A stretch of 15,828 nucleotides of DNA from JAEYFP01 sp047602645 (lineage in GTDB: Bacteria > Bacillota > Clostridia > Lachnospirales > Lachnospiraceae), in assembly GCA_047602645.1 (NCBI GenBank), contig JASGGU010000087.1, positions 1 through 15,828 on the forward strand, written 5' to 3'. The translations under genes and the position numbers were made by a program. Within the stretch, counting starts at the first letter, position 1; every line of letters begins with the position of its first letter. The notes beneath the pieces were generated by a model. The model did no database searches. It had not been told where the DNA came from and worked only from the letters and a program-made list of their open reading frames with translations. Shown here piece by piece: positions 8,185-14,500 of this stretch.

Positions 8185-8213
8185 TTGCTTTCTATCACTC
8201 GCTGTGCTATTAT
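8185..8213 (+). promoter_or_regulatory. Sigma-A-type promoter of the AlbA_2-domain gene
   Basis: TTGCTT (8185-8190), 17-nt spacer, TATTAT (8208-8213). The transcript would start near 8220, giving a leader of about 34 nt before the ATG at 8254. Confidence 0.6.
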
Positions 8214-8233
8214 AGTGTTAGAAGTGATAGAAA
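8189..8233 (+). promoter_or_regulatory. Perfect 11-bp inverted repeat spanning the promoter (candidate operator)
   Basis: TTTCTATCACT (8189-8199) and AGTGATAGAAA (8223-8233) are exact reverse complements. They enclose the -10 box, with one arm just after the -35 and the other just after the likely start site. A third partial copy, GGAGTGAT (8243-8250), overlaps the ribosome site. The geometry suits a repressor that blocks or loops over the promoter; the downstream gene encodes a winged-helix-containing protein and could be its own regulator. Confidence 0.5.
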
Positions 8234-8253
8234 CTGGTAGAAGGAGTGATGTT

Positions 8254-9603
8254 ATGAAATTGCATGAAAGCGAAACTGTTGAATTGAAGGAAATTTATAC
8301 TCCTGATTTAAAAAAAGAAATTGTTGCATTTGCAAATACAAATGGTGGAACAATCTATGTTGGTGTGCAAGATAATGGAGAAATTGTTGGCCTTGAAAAG
8401 GCTGACTTTGTGATGCAACAGATATCAAATTCTTTAAGAGATAGTATTCGTCCTGATGTCTCCATGTTTACAAATATTGAGCTACTGCAAAAAGATAATA
8501 AGTACTTTGTTAAACTAATGGTTAGTCAAGGAACAAAAAAGCCGTACTATCTTTCGGACAAAGGACTAAAACCAACAGGTGTATACGTTAGAAGTGGAAC
8601 AACATCTGCTCCAGCATCTGAAGATGCTATTCGCATGATGATAAAAATGACCGATGGTGATTCATTTGAAAGTAACCGTTCTCTCATACAAGAACTGACT
8701 TTTACTAGTTTAAATAAAGAGGTGGAAAGAAGAAACTTAGAATTTTCTGAAGTGCAGATGAAAAATTTAGGCATTCTTTCATCTGATGATATTTATACAA
8801 ATATGGGATTACTGGTTTCAGATCAGTGCAAACATTCTGTCAAATTTGCTGTGTTTCAAGGCTCCGATAAATTGGTCTTTAAAGATCGAAAGGAACTGAC
8901 AGGTTCTCTATTCGCTCAACTGACAGACGCTTATAAAACCATAGATTTTTATAATGGAACAAAAGCTACCTTCCATGATTTACTACGTACAGATGAAAGA
9001 GATTACCCGGAAGATGCTGTTCGTGAAGCATTGCTAAATGCCATTGTCCACAGAGAATATTCCTTTAGTGGCAGTACAATTATTAACCTCTATTCTGACC
9101 GCTTAGAGATTATCTCCTTAGGTGGATTGGTTTCAGGTTTATCATTGGAGGCAGCTATGCTTGGAGCATCTCAACCCAGAAATGAAAAGCTTGCAAGCTT
9201 ATTTTATAGAATGAAGCTAATTGAGGCATACGGCACAGGTATTAGCAAGATAATTAGTTGCTATAAAGGTTTACCGGTGCAACCCAAGTTTGAGAATGTA
9301 GAGGGGGCATTTCGGGTTATTCTACCTAACACACATGCACAAGAGTTAAATACAGAAGATGAAAAGTATTTACCGATACTCAGCTTATTTGAAAAACAAA
9401 AAGAAATCAATCGAAGTGATGTTGAAGAAACCCTTGGGATTGGAACAACTCACGCAATTAATATGCTCAAAGAAATGCTGGAAAAAGGGCTTATCAAAAA
9501 AGTTGGTAACGGTAGACTGACAAGGTATGTGGTTGGAACGAGCTTCTGGAATTCAGAAAGATGGATTGGTTCCAGGAAAAAGAAAAGCTATGAACATCTT
9601 TGA
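8254..9603 (+). CDS. AlbA_2 (Schlafen-type) ATP-binding protein, putative transcriptional regulator
   Basis: 449 residues; the ATG at 8254 is chosen for AAGGAG (8241-8246) 7 nt upstream, and the in-frame extension further upstream would run through the promoter and dyad. Residues about 5-130 are an AlbA_2 domain: ETVELKEIYTPDLKKEIVAF, then ANTNGGTIYVGVQDNGEIVG. Residues about 235-360 match the GHKL-like HATPase_c_4 module: DYPEDAVREALLNAIVHREY with its Asn, the DRLEIISLGGL strand and a EAYGTGISKI glycine loop. Residues about 370-428 form a winged helix (LFEKQKEINRSDVEETLGIG). The last 20 residues (from GTSFWNSERWIG on) do not look like part of the fold and may come from a 3' frameshift. Family members are common in mobile regions and are annotated as ATP-binding or RNA-binding-domain regulators; the substrate is unknown. 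It stands alone right of the ISL3 element. Confidence 0.85.
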   Translation: MKLHESETVELKEIYTPDLKKEIVAFANTNGGTIYVGVQDNGEIVGLEKADFVMQQISNSLRDSIRPDVSMFTNIELLQKDNKYFVKLMVSQGTKKPYYLSDKGLKPTGVYVRSGTTSAPASEDAIRMMIKMTDGDSFESNRSLIQELTFTSLNKEVERRNLEFSEVQMKNLGILSSDDIYTNMGLLVSDQCKHSVKFAVFQGSDKLVFKDRKELTGSLFAQLTDAYKTIDFYNGTKATFHDLLRTDERDYPEDAVREALLNAIVHREYSFSGSTIINLYSDRLEIISLGGLVSGLSLEAAMLGASQPRNEKLASLFYRMKLIEAYGTGISKIISCYKGLPVQPKFENVEGAFRVILPNTHAQELNTEDEKYLPILSLFEKQKEINRSDVEETLGIGTTHAINMLKEMLEKGLIKKVGNGRLTRYVVGTSFWNSERWIGSRKKKSYEHL

Positions 9604-9627
9604 GAAAAGAATAAATAAAAATCTAAA

Positions 9628-9660
9628 GCCAATGTAGTAATCAATATCTGTATCATTGGC
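9628..9660 (+). terminator. Possible hairpin after the AlbA_2 gene
   Basis: GCCAATG (9628-9634) and CATTGGC (9654-9660) form a 7-bp stem with a 19-nt loop, about 25 nt after the stop. No U-tract follows, so it is a weak terminator candidate. Confidence 0.2.
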
Positions 9661-9760
9661 CTAACAAATTGTAGTTTCACAAGCAATATGCTTTACCGAT
9701 CATAACGGTTAGCAGTGTGATATAGAGAATAAGCAAATTTTGAGTTTATAGGAGGAAAAA

Positions 9761-10222
9761 ATGAACAAGCCACTACAACTGTTACGTGACGCTAATATAA
9801 AACCAACTGCTGAAATAATTGCTGATGGTTTGGGAACAACGAACAGTACTTATATAGAATTCCTTGAGGAATTGAAAAAATATAGCATTTCACTTATGGA
9901 TTGGCGATACTATAATGACGGAAAAGCATGGCTTTCAAAAGGCGAATATAAATGGACGACAATACGAGGAACCAACAAAATAAAACCGATATTTTGGCTA
10001 TCGATATGGGAAGGATTCTTTAAAGTATCATTTTTCTTTTCGGCAAAGATACGGATAAAGCTTCTGTCCTTACCAATTAGCACCAATGCTAAAGAAATAA
10101 TTAAGAATACTGAAGCGACGGGAAAAACGTTGAAATCCATATCAATTATTTTTGATATAAATGATGTCTGTCAACTTAATGATGTGTATGTATTGGCAGA
10201 GTTCCGAAAAGAGAACATATAG
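9761..10222 (+). CDS. DUF3788-like protein
   Basis: 153 residues, with AGGAGG and an A-rich spacer directly before the ATG. The pattern ELKKYSISLMDWRYYNDGKA, WLSKGEYKWTTIRGTNKIKP, IFWLSIWEGFFKVSFFFSAK, and a later ISIIFDINDV..LNDVYVLAEF fits the small DUF3788 family: a Trp/Tyr-rich start, a GW.. K.. strand, and a C-terminal strand after a helix. No signal peptide, membrane segment or catalytic motif is evident. These proteins have no established function. It is followed 57 bp later by the Cys-rich small protein and both could be on one transcript. Assignment is by overall pattern. Confidence 0.6.
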   Translation: MNKPLQLLRDANIKPTAEIIADGLGTTNSTYIEFLEELKKYSISLMDWRYYNDGKAWLSKGEYKWTTIRGTNKIKPIFWLSIWEGFFKVSFFFSAKIRIKLLSLPISTNAKEIIKNTEATGKTLKSISIIFDINDVCQLNDVYVLAEFRKENI

Positions 10223-10279
10223 TGCAAATTCCACTTCAGACACAGAGAAACTAAAATTTGCAAAGGGGAAGAAAACAAA

Positions 10280-10717
10280 ATGTGCGAAGAATGTTATGCT
10301 GATGGAAATAGAATAACTCCGTTACTTAACCCCATAGATTGCCTGAAAAACCATGCTCAATATATTTGTGGGACTTGTGGACGCTGTATTTGTATTGAAC
10401 ATGACACTAAGAGCGGATTACAGAGGTGGAATTTTCCTTTCAAGTCATTAGAGATTGCTAAACTTTACTTGCGAACAGCAGATTACACTTCAAAGAAGTC
10501 ATGTGGCATTTATGAAATAGAAAATAGCAAAGGGCGAATATCTTATAAAATATTTGCAATAAATGAAGATTTGCATGTTTTCTTGAAGAAGAACGAAGAT
10601 AAAGTGTGCAAAGAAATGCAGCCCGTATTTTCTATTGATGAATATAAAGAATATCCAAATACAAAGGTGCAGAAATTGACTTCTATTGAAATAAAAAAGT
10701 ATATGTCGGAACGCTGA
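10280..10717 (+). CDS. Uncharacterised small protein with Cys-rich zinc-binding-like N-terminus
   Basis: 145 residues, with AGGGGAAG upstream of the ATG. The N-terminus has MCEEC (Cys 2 and 5), DCLKNH, then YICGTCGRCICIEHD, an arrangement of CxxC pairs plus a His that should bind zinc. The rest (RWNFPFKSLEIAKLYLRTAD, YEIENSKGRISYKIF, a lysine-rich stretch, PVFSIDEYKEYPNTKVQ) is a compact alpha/beta sequence without a recognised catalytic motif. I have seen similar proteins only as hypothetical proteins of Clostridia. An 8-bp inverted repeat (TGCAAATT at 10223-10230 with AATTTGCA at 10255-10262) lies between it and the DUF3788-like gene, the second arm adjoining its ribosome site. A nucleic-acid or protein-binding role is a guess. 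Confidence 0.7.
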   Translation: MCEECYADGNRITPLLNPIDCLKNHAQYICGTCGRCICIEHDTKSGLQRWNFPFKSLEIAKLYLRTADYTSKKSCGIYEIENSKGRISYKIFAINEDLHVFLKKNEDKVCKEMQPVFSIDEYKEYPNTKVQKLTSIEIKKYMSER

Positions 10718-11160
10718 AATTGAGTGGCTGCAAAACTTGGTTATGCAGTATCGGCGGTGTTTGAAAGTACAGCAAGACATCTCTTCAATATAAGATATAA
10801 GGGAAGGGATCTGATTTATTATAAAATTCAGATGTTATATATTTTGCGAAAATTATGATGGATGACAACAAGACGAAAAACTGGTTGTTTGGAAATCTCG
10901 AACAACTGCTGTGAACTGCGAAATCAACTAAGAAGGATTGGACACTTTTTAGAAATAAAATAGCGAATTGGCAGGAATCCTATATAGACAGTCTCAATAA
11001 GGAATGCATAGACTCATTAAGTAAAGATTCTGATCCATCGAAGAAATTGTGGCGGGTGGAGAAGAGAATAAAAGTGCAATTAGTTATTGATATTTTAAGA
11101 TTTGGTATGTGCGTGGGAACGGGTCTGGGTATTGAAGACTCTTAATTCGAGGATAATAAA
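10718..11160 (+). other. 443-bp stretch without an intact gene
   Basis: 10718-10854 shows nothing I can interpret: short open frames without ribosome sites. 10855-11145 holds the decayed small gene listed separately. 11146-11160 is the leader and ribosome site of the sigma factor gene. No RNA gene or convincing terminator was seen. Confidence 0.6.
10855..11145 (+). pseudogene. Decayed small gene resembling the short Firmicute 'KKDW..F..KI..WQE.Y' family
   Basis: In one frame, ATG ATG at 10855 opens MMDDNKTKNWLFGNLEQLL, then a TGA at 10912-10914, then TAKSTKKDWTLFRNKIANWQ, ESYIDSLNKECIDSLSKDSD and PSKKLWRVEKRIKVQL up to the TAA at 11143. The middle part closely resembles a family of about 95-residue Clostridia proteins often labelled 'multidrug transporter' without good reason (KKDW.LFR.KI..WQE.YMD.LNKEY..LL, then an E.RI.KDK segment). 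The expected C-terminal half is missing and the tail RFGMCVGTGLGIEDS is unrelated. No start with a ribosome site is available after the stop. I treat it as a remnant; the family match is from memory of its pattern. Confidence 0.45.
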
Positions 11161-11928
11161 ATGAAGATACTGGATGTATATCAAAATTATAATAACTACA
11201 TTTATAACTATGCCTTGAAATTGACTTGTCACCCGGAAGATGCCCTCGATTTGACGCAGGACACCTTTTTGCGGGCAATGGAGAAGCTGGATACATTAAA
11301 AAGCGAACAGGCATTAGCGAGTTGGTTACGAACGATATGCTTTCATGAATTTGTCAACAAAACAAAAATAAATTCAAAAAAATATTTGGTGGAAGTGGAA
11401 GATTGGGAACTGCTAGAGCAGGAGGGATTGCTCTTAGCTGCTGTTACCATGCAACCGGAAGATGAAGTCATTGTAGCAGAAGAAATCAGAGAGTTGCAAG
11501 ACGGCTGTTTTTTGGCAATGGTAAGAAAACTGACATTAAACCAGCGTATCACGTTTTCCCTGGTGGATATGTATGGACTGCCAATTGAATATGTAGCAAA
11601 GCTATTGGATATCTCTATTGGGGCGGCAAAAGGTTTGCTCTATCGTGCAAGAATGAATATTGATTCTTTTTTTGGAGATCACTGCAGTATTATTTATGAA
11701 AAAAATCCTTGTAGTTGTAGGGCGTGGGTAGAATTTTCAACAAATCGCGTTGCCCTGCAACGTCAATCTCATAAGTTATTGGAAAAACTGGATTATAAAC
11801 AAAAAGGCTATGTATATAATGAACAAGTCAGAAAAAAAGTACAGTATCTTTATCACCATATGCCTGAAAAAAAGCCGTCCAGGGAATGGTATCAAAGAGT
11901 CTTAACAAGTTTATCATCTGAAAATTAA
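11161..11928 (+). CDS. ECF-like RNA polymerase sigma factor with Cys-containing C-terminal extension
   Basis: 255 residues; GAGG at 11149-11152 lies 8 nt before the ATG. Residues about 5-65 are sigma region 2 (YNYALKLTCHPEDALDLTQD, TFLRAMEKLDTL, ASWLRTICFHEFVNK). Residues about 115-168 are region 4 (LTLNQRITFSLVDMYGLPIE, YVAKLLDISIGAAKGLLYRA). It should direct RNA polymerase to a limited promoter set. After region 4 comes an extension of some 85 residues with DHCSIIYEKNPCSCRAW (Cys 175, 184, 186), a pattern found at the C-terminus of some ECF proteins and probably metal-binding or redox-sensitive. No anti-sigma factor gene is adjacent. The next gene encodes a carboxymuconolactone decarboxylase-fold protein, a neighbour known for the ECF41 type, but the SnoaL-like C-terminal domain of ECF41 is not evident here. 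Confidence 0.85.
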   Translation: MKILDVYQNYNNYIYNYALKLTCHPEDALDLTQDTFLRAMEKLDTLKSEQALASWLRTICFHEFVNKTKINSKKYLVEVEDWELLEQEGLLLAAVTMQPEDEVIVAEEIRELQDGCFLAMVRKLTLNQRITFSLVDMYGLPIEYVAKLLDISIGAAKGLLYRARMNIDSFFGDHCSIIYEKNPCSCRAWVEFSTNRVALQRQSHKLLEKLDYKQKGYVYNEQVRKKVQYLYHHMPEKKPSREWYQRVLTSLSSEN

Positions 11929-11949
11929 AAATTTTATTCCGGCCGTATC

Positions 11950-11997
11950 TTTTGAATCGTTATGTTGTCTTTATAATTGTAACCGATAAAATTCGGT
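11950..11997 (+). promoter_or_regulatory. Possible promoter and dyad upstream of the CMD-fold gene
   Basis: TTTTGA (11950-11955), 16-nt spacer, TATAAT (11972-11977). Just downstream, ACCGA (11982-11986) and TCGGT (11993-11997) form an inverted repeat in the expected initially transcribed region. TGTAAC at 11979-11984 also resembles an ECF-type -35, so dependence on the upstream sigma factor cannot be excluded. Confidence 0.35.
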
Positions 11998-12021
11998 GAA
12001 AATCAGAAAGGATGGATAGCC

Positions 12022-12330
12022 ATGGAAAAAGTTACAGAAGGATTTAAAATGTTTATGAAGGAAACAAACGGTATAGGAGAAGCGTTTATGAGTGCCATTT
12101 TTAAGATGTCAGAAAAAAGCGCACTTGATAAAAAGACTCACGAACTCGCCTATATTTCTGCATTGGTGTCGGCAAAAATGTACGGAGGACTTCCATTTCA
12201 TATCCATCGGGCAAAAGAGCATGGCGCAAGCGCAGAGGAAATAAGAAGTGCTATTCTTGTGCCCCTGCCGATTATGGGCATTCAGGTTGCAGATGCATTA
12301 CCATACTTGAGTGAACTTATCGAAAAATAA
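12022..12330 (+). CDS. Carboxymuconolactone decarboxylase (AhpD-like) fold protein lacking the CxxC motif
   Basis: 102 residues with AGAAAGGA 9 nt before the ATG. KKTHELAYISALVSAKMYGG then LPFHIHRAKEHGASAEEIRS follows the CMD/AhpD pattern E..A.......C..C...H...A...GAS..E. His60, Ala64 and Gly68-Ala-Ser are in register, but the two cysteines that give AhpD-type proteins their peroxidase/disulfide activity are Met53 and Gly56, and the protein has no cysteine at all. It therefore cannot do thiol chemistry; a gamma-CMD-like or non-enzymatic role is more likely. It follows the sigma factor gene by 93 bp on the same strand and is closed by a strong terminator, suggesting a sigma/target pair. Confidence 0.75.
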   Translation: MEKVTEGFKMFMKETNGIGEAFMSAIFKMSEKSALDKKTHELAYISALVSAKMYGGLPFHIHRAKEHGASAEEIRSAILVPLPIMGIQVADALPYLSELIEK

Positions 12331-12339
12331 TCATTACAA

Positions 12340-12377
12340 AGGGCACCCTACGTCAAATCGCGTGGAGTGCCCTGTTT
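12340..12377 (+). terminator. Rho-independent terminator, probably bidirectional
   Basis: AGGGCAC (12340-12346) pairs with GTGCCCT (12367-12373), with further pairing inside (CTACG with CGTGG). GTTT follows on the + strand, and on the reverse strand TTTGTAATGATTATTTTT follows. It lies 10 nt after the CMD-fold stop and also downstream of the convergent gene ending at 12493. Confidence 0.65.
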
Positions 12378-12411
12378 GTGTGCGCCCGGCGGGCGCACGT
12401 TCTAACGGGTG
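12378..12411 (+). mobile_element. Candidate 5'-end stub of a group IIC intron
   Basis: Directly after the terminator stem and its GTTT comes GTGTGCGCCCGGCGGGCGCA followed by CGTTCTAACGGGTG. This matches the start of group II intron domain I, in particular class C introns such as that of Oceanobacillus iheyensis, which begins GUGUGCCCGGCAUGGGUGCA and continues GUCUAUAGGGUG. Class C introns are known to insert right after terminator hairpins, as here. The resemblance stops after GGGTG; no domain V, reverse transcriptase frame or 3' end is seen before 12493. 12380-12398 alone forms an 8-bp perfect stem with a GGC loop, so a second hairpin of the terminator is the alternative. Confidence 0.4.
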
Positions 12412-12492
12412 TGCCGTTTGCTGTATTATGAAACCTCCAGTTTTTCTTGCCCAGACAAAATGTCCTGATTGCCCGTTCTTATGTTGCGCTTA

Positions 12493-13473
12493 CTAATGAT
12501 CGGCGTATTGATCAAAAAGAGTGTAGTTAATTGCGATTCCAGACTCCATCCAACCATCTCCGATGGCGTACGCCTCTTCCGCATCAATCACAAGCTCCTC
12601 GTGTTGACCGCTGTACTCAATCGTCCCAATGTCGTCCGGCTCGGTGATATGCTCCCACCATCCACCGTACGCATTCGCCTGAGAGTACACTTCTTCCAAG
12701 GGTTCCAGAAAACCTTCTTCCTCCAAAGAGAACCTATATTTTATGTATGTAGTCTCCGCTGCTCCGCTAGAGCCGTTGCAATATAAATACCCGTCTGTGC
12801 CGATGACGTAACGATTTCTATCCCAGCCCTCCACAGCTAAAACAACTTTTCCATCGACAATGGTATATATTGCGAAGACATATCCATCGTTCATATTCCA
12901 GAATTCATTCCCTATCCAGCCAATGACAAGCTCATCTATGCCATCTTCATTCAAATCCAAAAAAGCAAACCCCTCTTTTATCAAAATATCATCTGTATTC
13001 TCCCATGACCAATATGGATTCAGAACCGAAGCAACCAAGTTATGCTCCGTATAATATTTATCTGGCTGCCATTGCTTAGGATTCGTTTGGTGCTCATATA
13101 AGGCTTGATAGTATAGATCTAAAATATCTTTATAGGGGTTGTCTGTACCAGTTTCATCTTGTGAGCTTCCGTATATGTCATCGTTGTTCTTGAGATCGCT
13201 CTCACTTTCATTATTGCTAAGCTCAAATGCAGCATAAACAAATGCACAAGCCGCAAGTAATAATGTCAACACCAGCATGAGCGCAATCGCCCAATTGGAT
13301 TTCTTTTTATAACTCATGATATGAATAAAGCTTCCTTTCAATTGTCGTTTTTCTTCGCATATAGTTGTTGCCATCACGTCAGCAGGGAGACGCTTTTTCG
13401 CGGCGAGTGTCAATAAAAGTATTGCAAGAAATAATTGCTTACGCTTCTCTAAACTTTCCTGAAATTGCTTCAT
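12493..13473 (-). CDS. Truncated M56/BlaR1-like membrane protein with extracytoplasmic lipoprotein-like domain
   Basis: 326 residues. Residues about 1-55 (KRKQLFLAILLLTLAAKKRL, MATTICEEKRQLKGSFIHIM) look like the stretch after the metalloprotease site of Clostridia M56/BlaR1 proteins (LL.LA..KR.., F.E...K.RI..I..YKK). Then SYKKKSNWAIALML begins a membrane helix (about 57-82). The remaining 240 residues lie outside the membrane, with FLDLNEDGIDELVIGWIGNE, YVIGTDGYLYC and a Trp/Tyr-rich end, as in clostridial lipoproteins and M56 C-terminal domains. The N-terminal membrane helices and HExxH zinc site are absent, and there is no ribosome site before the ATG at 13473. It is either a truncated gene or is translated from the internal ATG at 13317. 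It lies 42 bp downstream of the nitroreductase gene. Confidence 0.6.
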   Translation of the reverse strand: MKQFQESLEKRKQLFLAILLLTLAAKKRLPADVMATTICEEKRQLKGSFIHIMSYKKKSNWAIALMLVLTLLLAACAFVYAAFELSNNESESDLKNNDDIYGSSQDETGTDNPYKDILDLYYQALYEHQTNPKQWQPDKYYTEHNLVASVLNPYWSWENTDDILIKEGFAFLDLNEDGIDELVIGWIGNEFWNMNDGYVFAIYTIVDGKVVLAVEGWDRNRYVIGTDGYLYCNGSSGAAETTYIKYRFSLEEEGFLEPLEEVYSQANAYGGWWEHITEPDDIGTIEYSGQHEELVIDAEEAYAIGDGWMESGIAINYTLFDQYADH

Positions 13474-13515
13474 GTTTAAGGTGATATAGAAAAGCTGTTA
13501 TAAAATATATACAAA

Positions 13516-14025
13516 TTAATCCCATAAAACCTTCTTCTCATCATATTTATTATTTGACGACTTTTGCTCTGCAGGATAGCCAATCGGTACCATAGCAAAG
13601 GGAATATATTGATTCGGAATGCCAAGGCACTGACGAAAAAATTTGATAGCTTCTAAATCTTGACGGTTGATTCCTGTCCAGATGGCGCCCAGGCCAAAGG
13701 AATGTGCTGCGAGCAGGAGATTTTGTGTGGCGGCGGAGCAATCGTCTACCCAATAAAAGTCAAGCACTGCAGCACTGGGCTCTCCACAAATGATAATTGC
13801 TATCGGTGCGTCTTTTACAAAGCGGACACCGTCATGGAACTTCGAAAGCTTTTCAAGCTTTTCATGGTCCGTGACGACAATAAAGTGCCAGGATTGTTGA
13901 TTACAAGCAGATGGAGCATTCATTGCAGCAGCCAATAAAAGCTCAATGGTTTCTTTTGATATCTTTTCTTTTGTGAATTTACGGATACTTCTTCGTGTAG
14001 CTATGGCCTCAATGACAGCGTTCAT
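13516..14025 (-). CDS. Nitroreductase family (FMN-dependent) protein
   Basis: 169 residues, complete for the short form of the family; AAAGGAG 8 nt before the ATG. Typical marks are AIATRRSIRKFTKEKISKET at the N-terminus (FMN phosphate-binding Arg-Arg-Ser), LLAAAMNAPSACNQQSWHFI, a central DCSAATQNLLLAAHSFGLGA containing the A..NLLLAA..GLG segment, and the C-terminal IPFAMVPIGYPAE. It should be a homodimeric cytosolic flavoprotein using NAD(P)H to reduce nitro compounds or quinones; the physiological substrate is unknown. It is divergent from an HxlR regulator, with a dyad over its promoter, the usual layout for redox- or electrophile-responsive control. Confidence 0.9.
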   Translation of the reverse strand: MNAVIEAIATRRSIRKFTKEKISKETIELLLAAAMNAPSACNQQSWHFIVVTDHEKLEKLSKFHDGVRFVKDAPIAIIICGEPSAAVLDFYWVDDCSAATQNLLLAAHSFGLGAIWTGINRQDLEAIKFFRQCLGIPNQYIPFAMVPIGYPAEQKSSNNKYDEKKVLWD

Positions 14026-14072
14026 ATTTATTACTCCTTTAAATTTCTTTGTATTATTGAATTATATCTATT

Positions 14073-14101
14073 ATAATATCCTTGTATAAAGTGATTGACA
14101 A
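14073..14101 (-). promoter_or_regulatory. Promoter of the nitroreductase gene
   Basis: On the reverse strand TTGTCA (14101-14096), 17-nt spacer, TATTAT (14078-14073). Spacing is ideal and the transcript would start about 40 nt before the ATG at 14025. Confidence 0.65.
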
Positions 14102-14114
14102 TACCGCACTTTAT
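14086..14114 (+). promoter_or_regulatory. Candidate HxlR operator
   Basis: ATAAAGTG (14086-14093) and CACTTTAT (14107-14114) are a perfect inverted repeat, half-site centres 21 bp apart (two helical turns), as expected for a dimeric winged-helix regulator. It overlaps the -35 and spacer of the nitroreductase promoter. A second dyad, CGCAC (14105/14106-14109) with GTGCG (14116-14120), overlaps the right half. Confidence 0.55.
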
Positions 14115-14155
14115 TGTGCGTTCCTTACCAATCGGAAAGGGGGTGGGATTTTTAT

Positions 14156-14500
14156 ATGCTTGAATATCACGGTCAAATATTTAACTGTCCAATGGAGCTT
14201 GCTGTTCATTTAATCAGCGGTAAATGGAAGACAGTAATTTTGTGGAACCTTGTAGAGAAGCCGCTGCGATTCGCTGAGTTAAGTCGGCGTTTCCCGGAAA
14301 TCTCTGAAAAAGTTTTGACTGCCCAGCTGAGAAGCCTCGAAAGGGATGGCATGATCGTCAGAACGGTCTATCCCAAGGTTCCGTTACGTGTCGAATATGC
14401 CTTAACTGTATTTGGAGAATCGTTAATACCTATTTTAAAAGAACTCAATATCTGGGGTACCGGTTTTCATATAATCGAGGAATTAGACATCGATAAATGA
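14156..14500 (+). CDS. HxlR-family winged-helix transcriptional regulator
   Basis: 114 residues from the ATG at 14156, which follows AAAGGGGGTGGG; a start further upstream would place coding sequence over the operator. The family pattern is clear: FNCPMELAVHLISGKWKTVI with the conserved Cys11, LWNLVEKPLRFAELSRRFPE, ISEKVLTAQLRSLERDGMIV recognition helix and RTVYPKVPLRVEYALTVFGE wing. Cys11 is the residue that senses electrophiles or oxidants in HypR/YodB-type relatives; that role here is inference. It is divergent from the nitroreductase gene and most likely controls it. Confidence 0.9.
   Translation: MLEYHGQIFNCPMELAVHLISGKWKTVILWNLVEKPLRFAELSRRFPEISEKVLTAQLRSLERDGMIVRTVYPKVPLRVEYALTVFGESLIPILKELNIWGTGFHIIEELDIDK

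Noticed and set aside
8170..8253. N-terminal extension of the AlbA_2 protein starting at 8170
   Set aside because: It would run through the promoter and dyad; the ATG at 8254 has a proper ribosome site and starts right at the domain.
12311..12786. Forward-strand ORFs of 61 and 105 residues after the CMD-fold gene
   Set aside because: They read through the terminator hairpin and antisense to the M56-like gene, without ribosome sites.
13660..13938. 92-residue forward ORF inside the nitroreductase region
   Set aside because: Antisense to a complete, clearly recognised nitroreductase.
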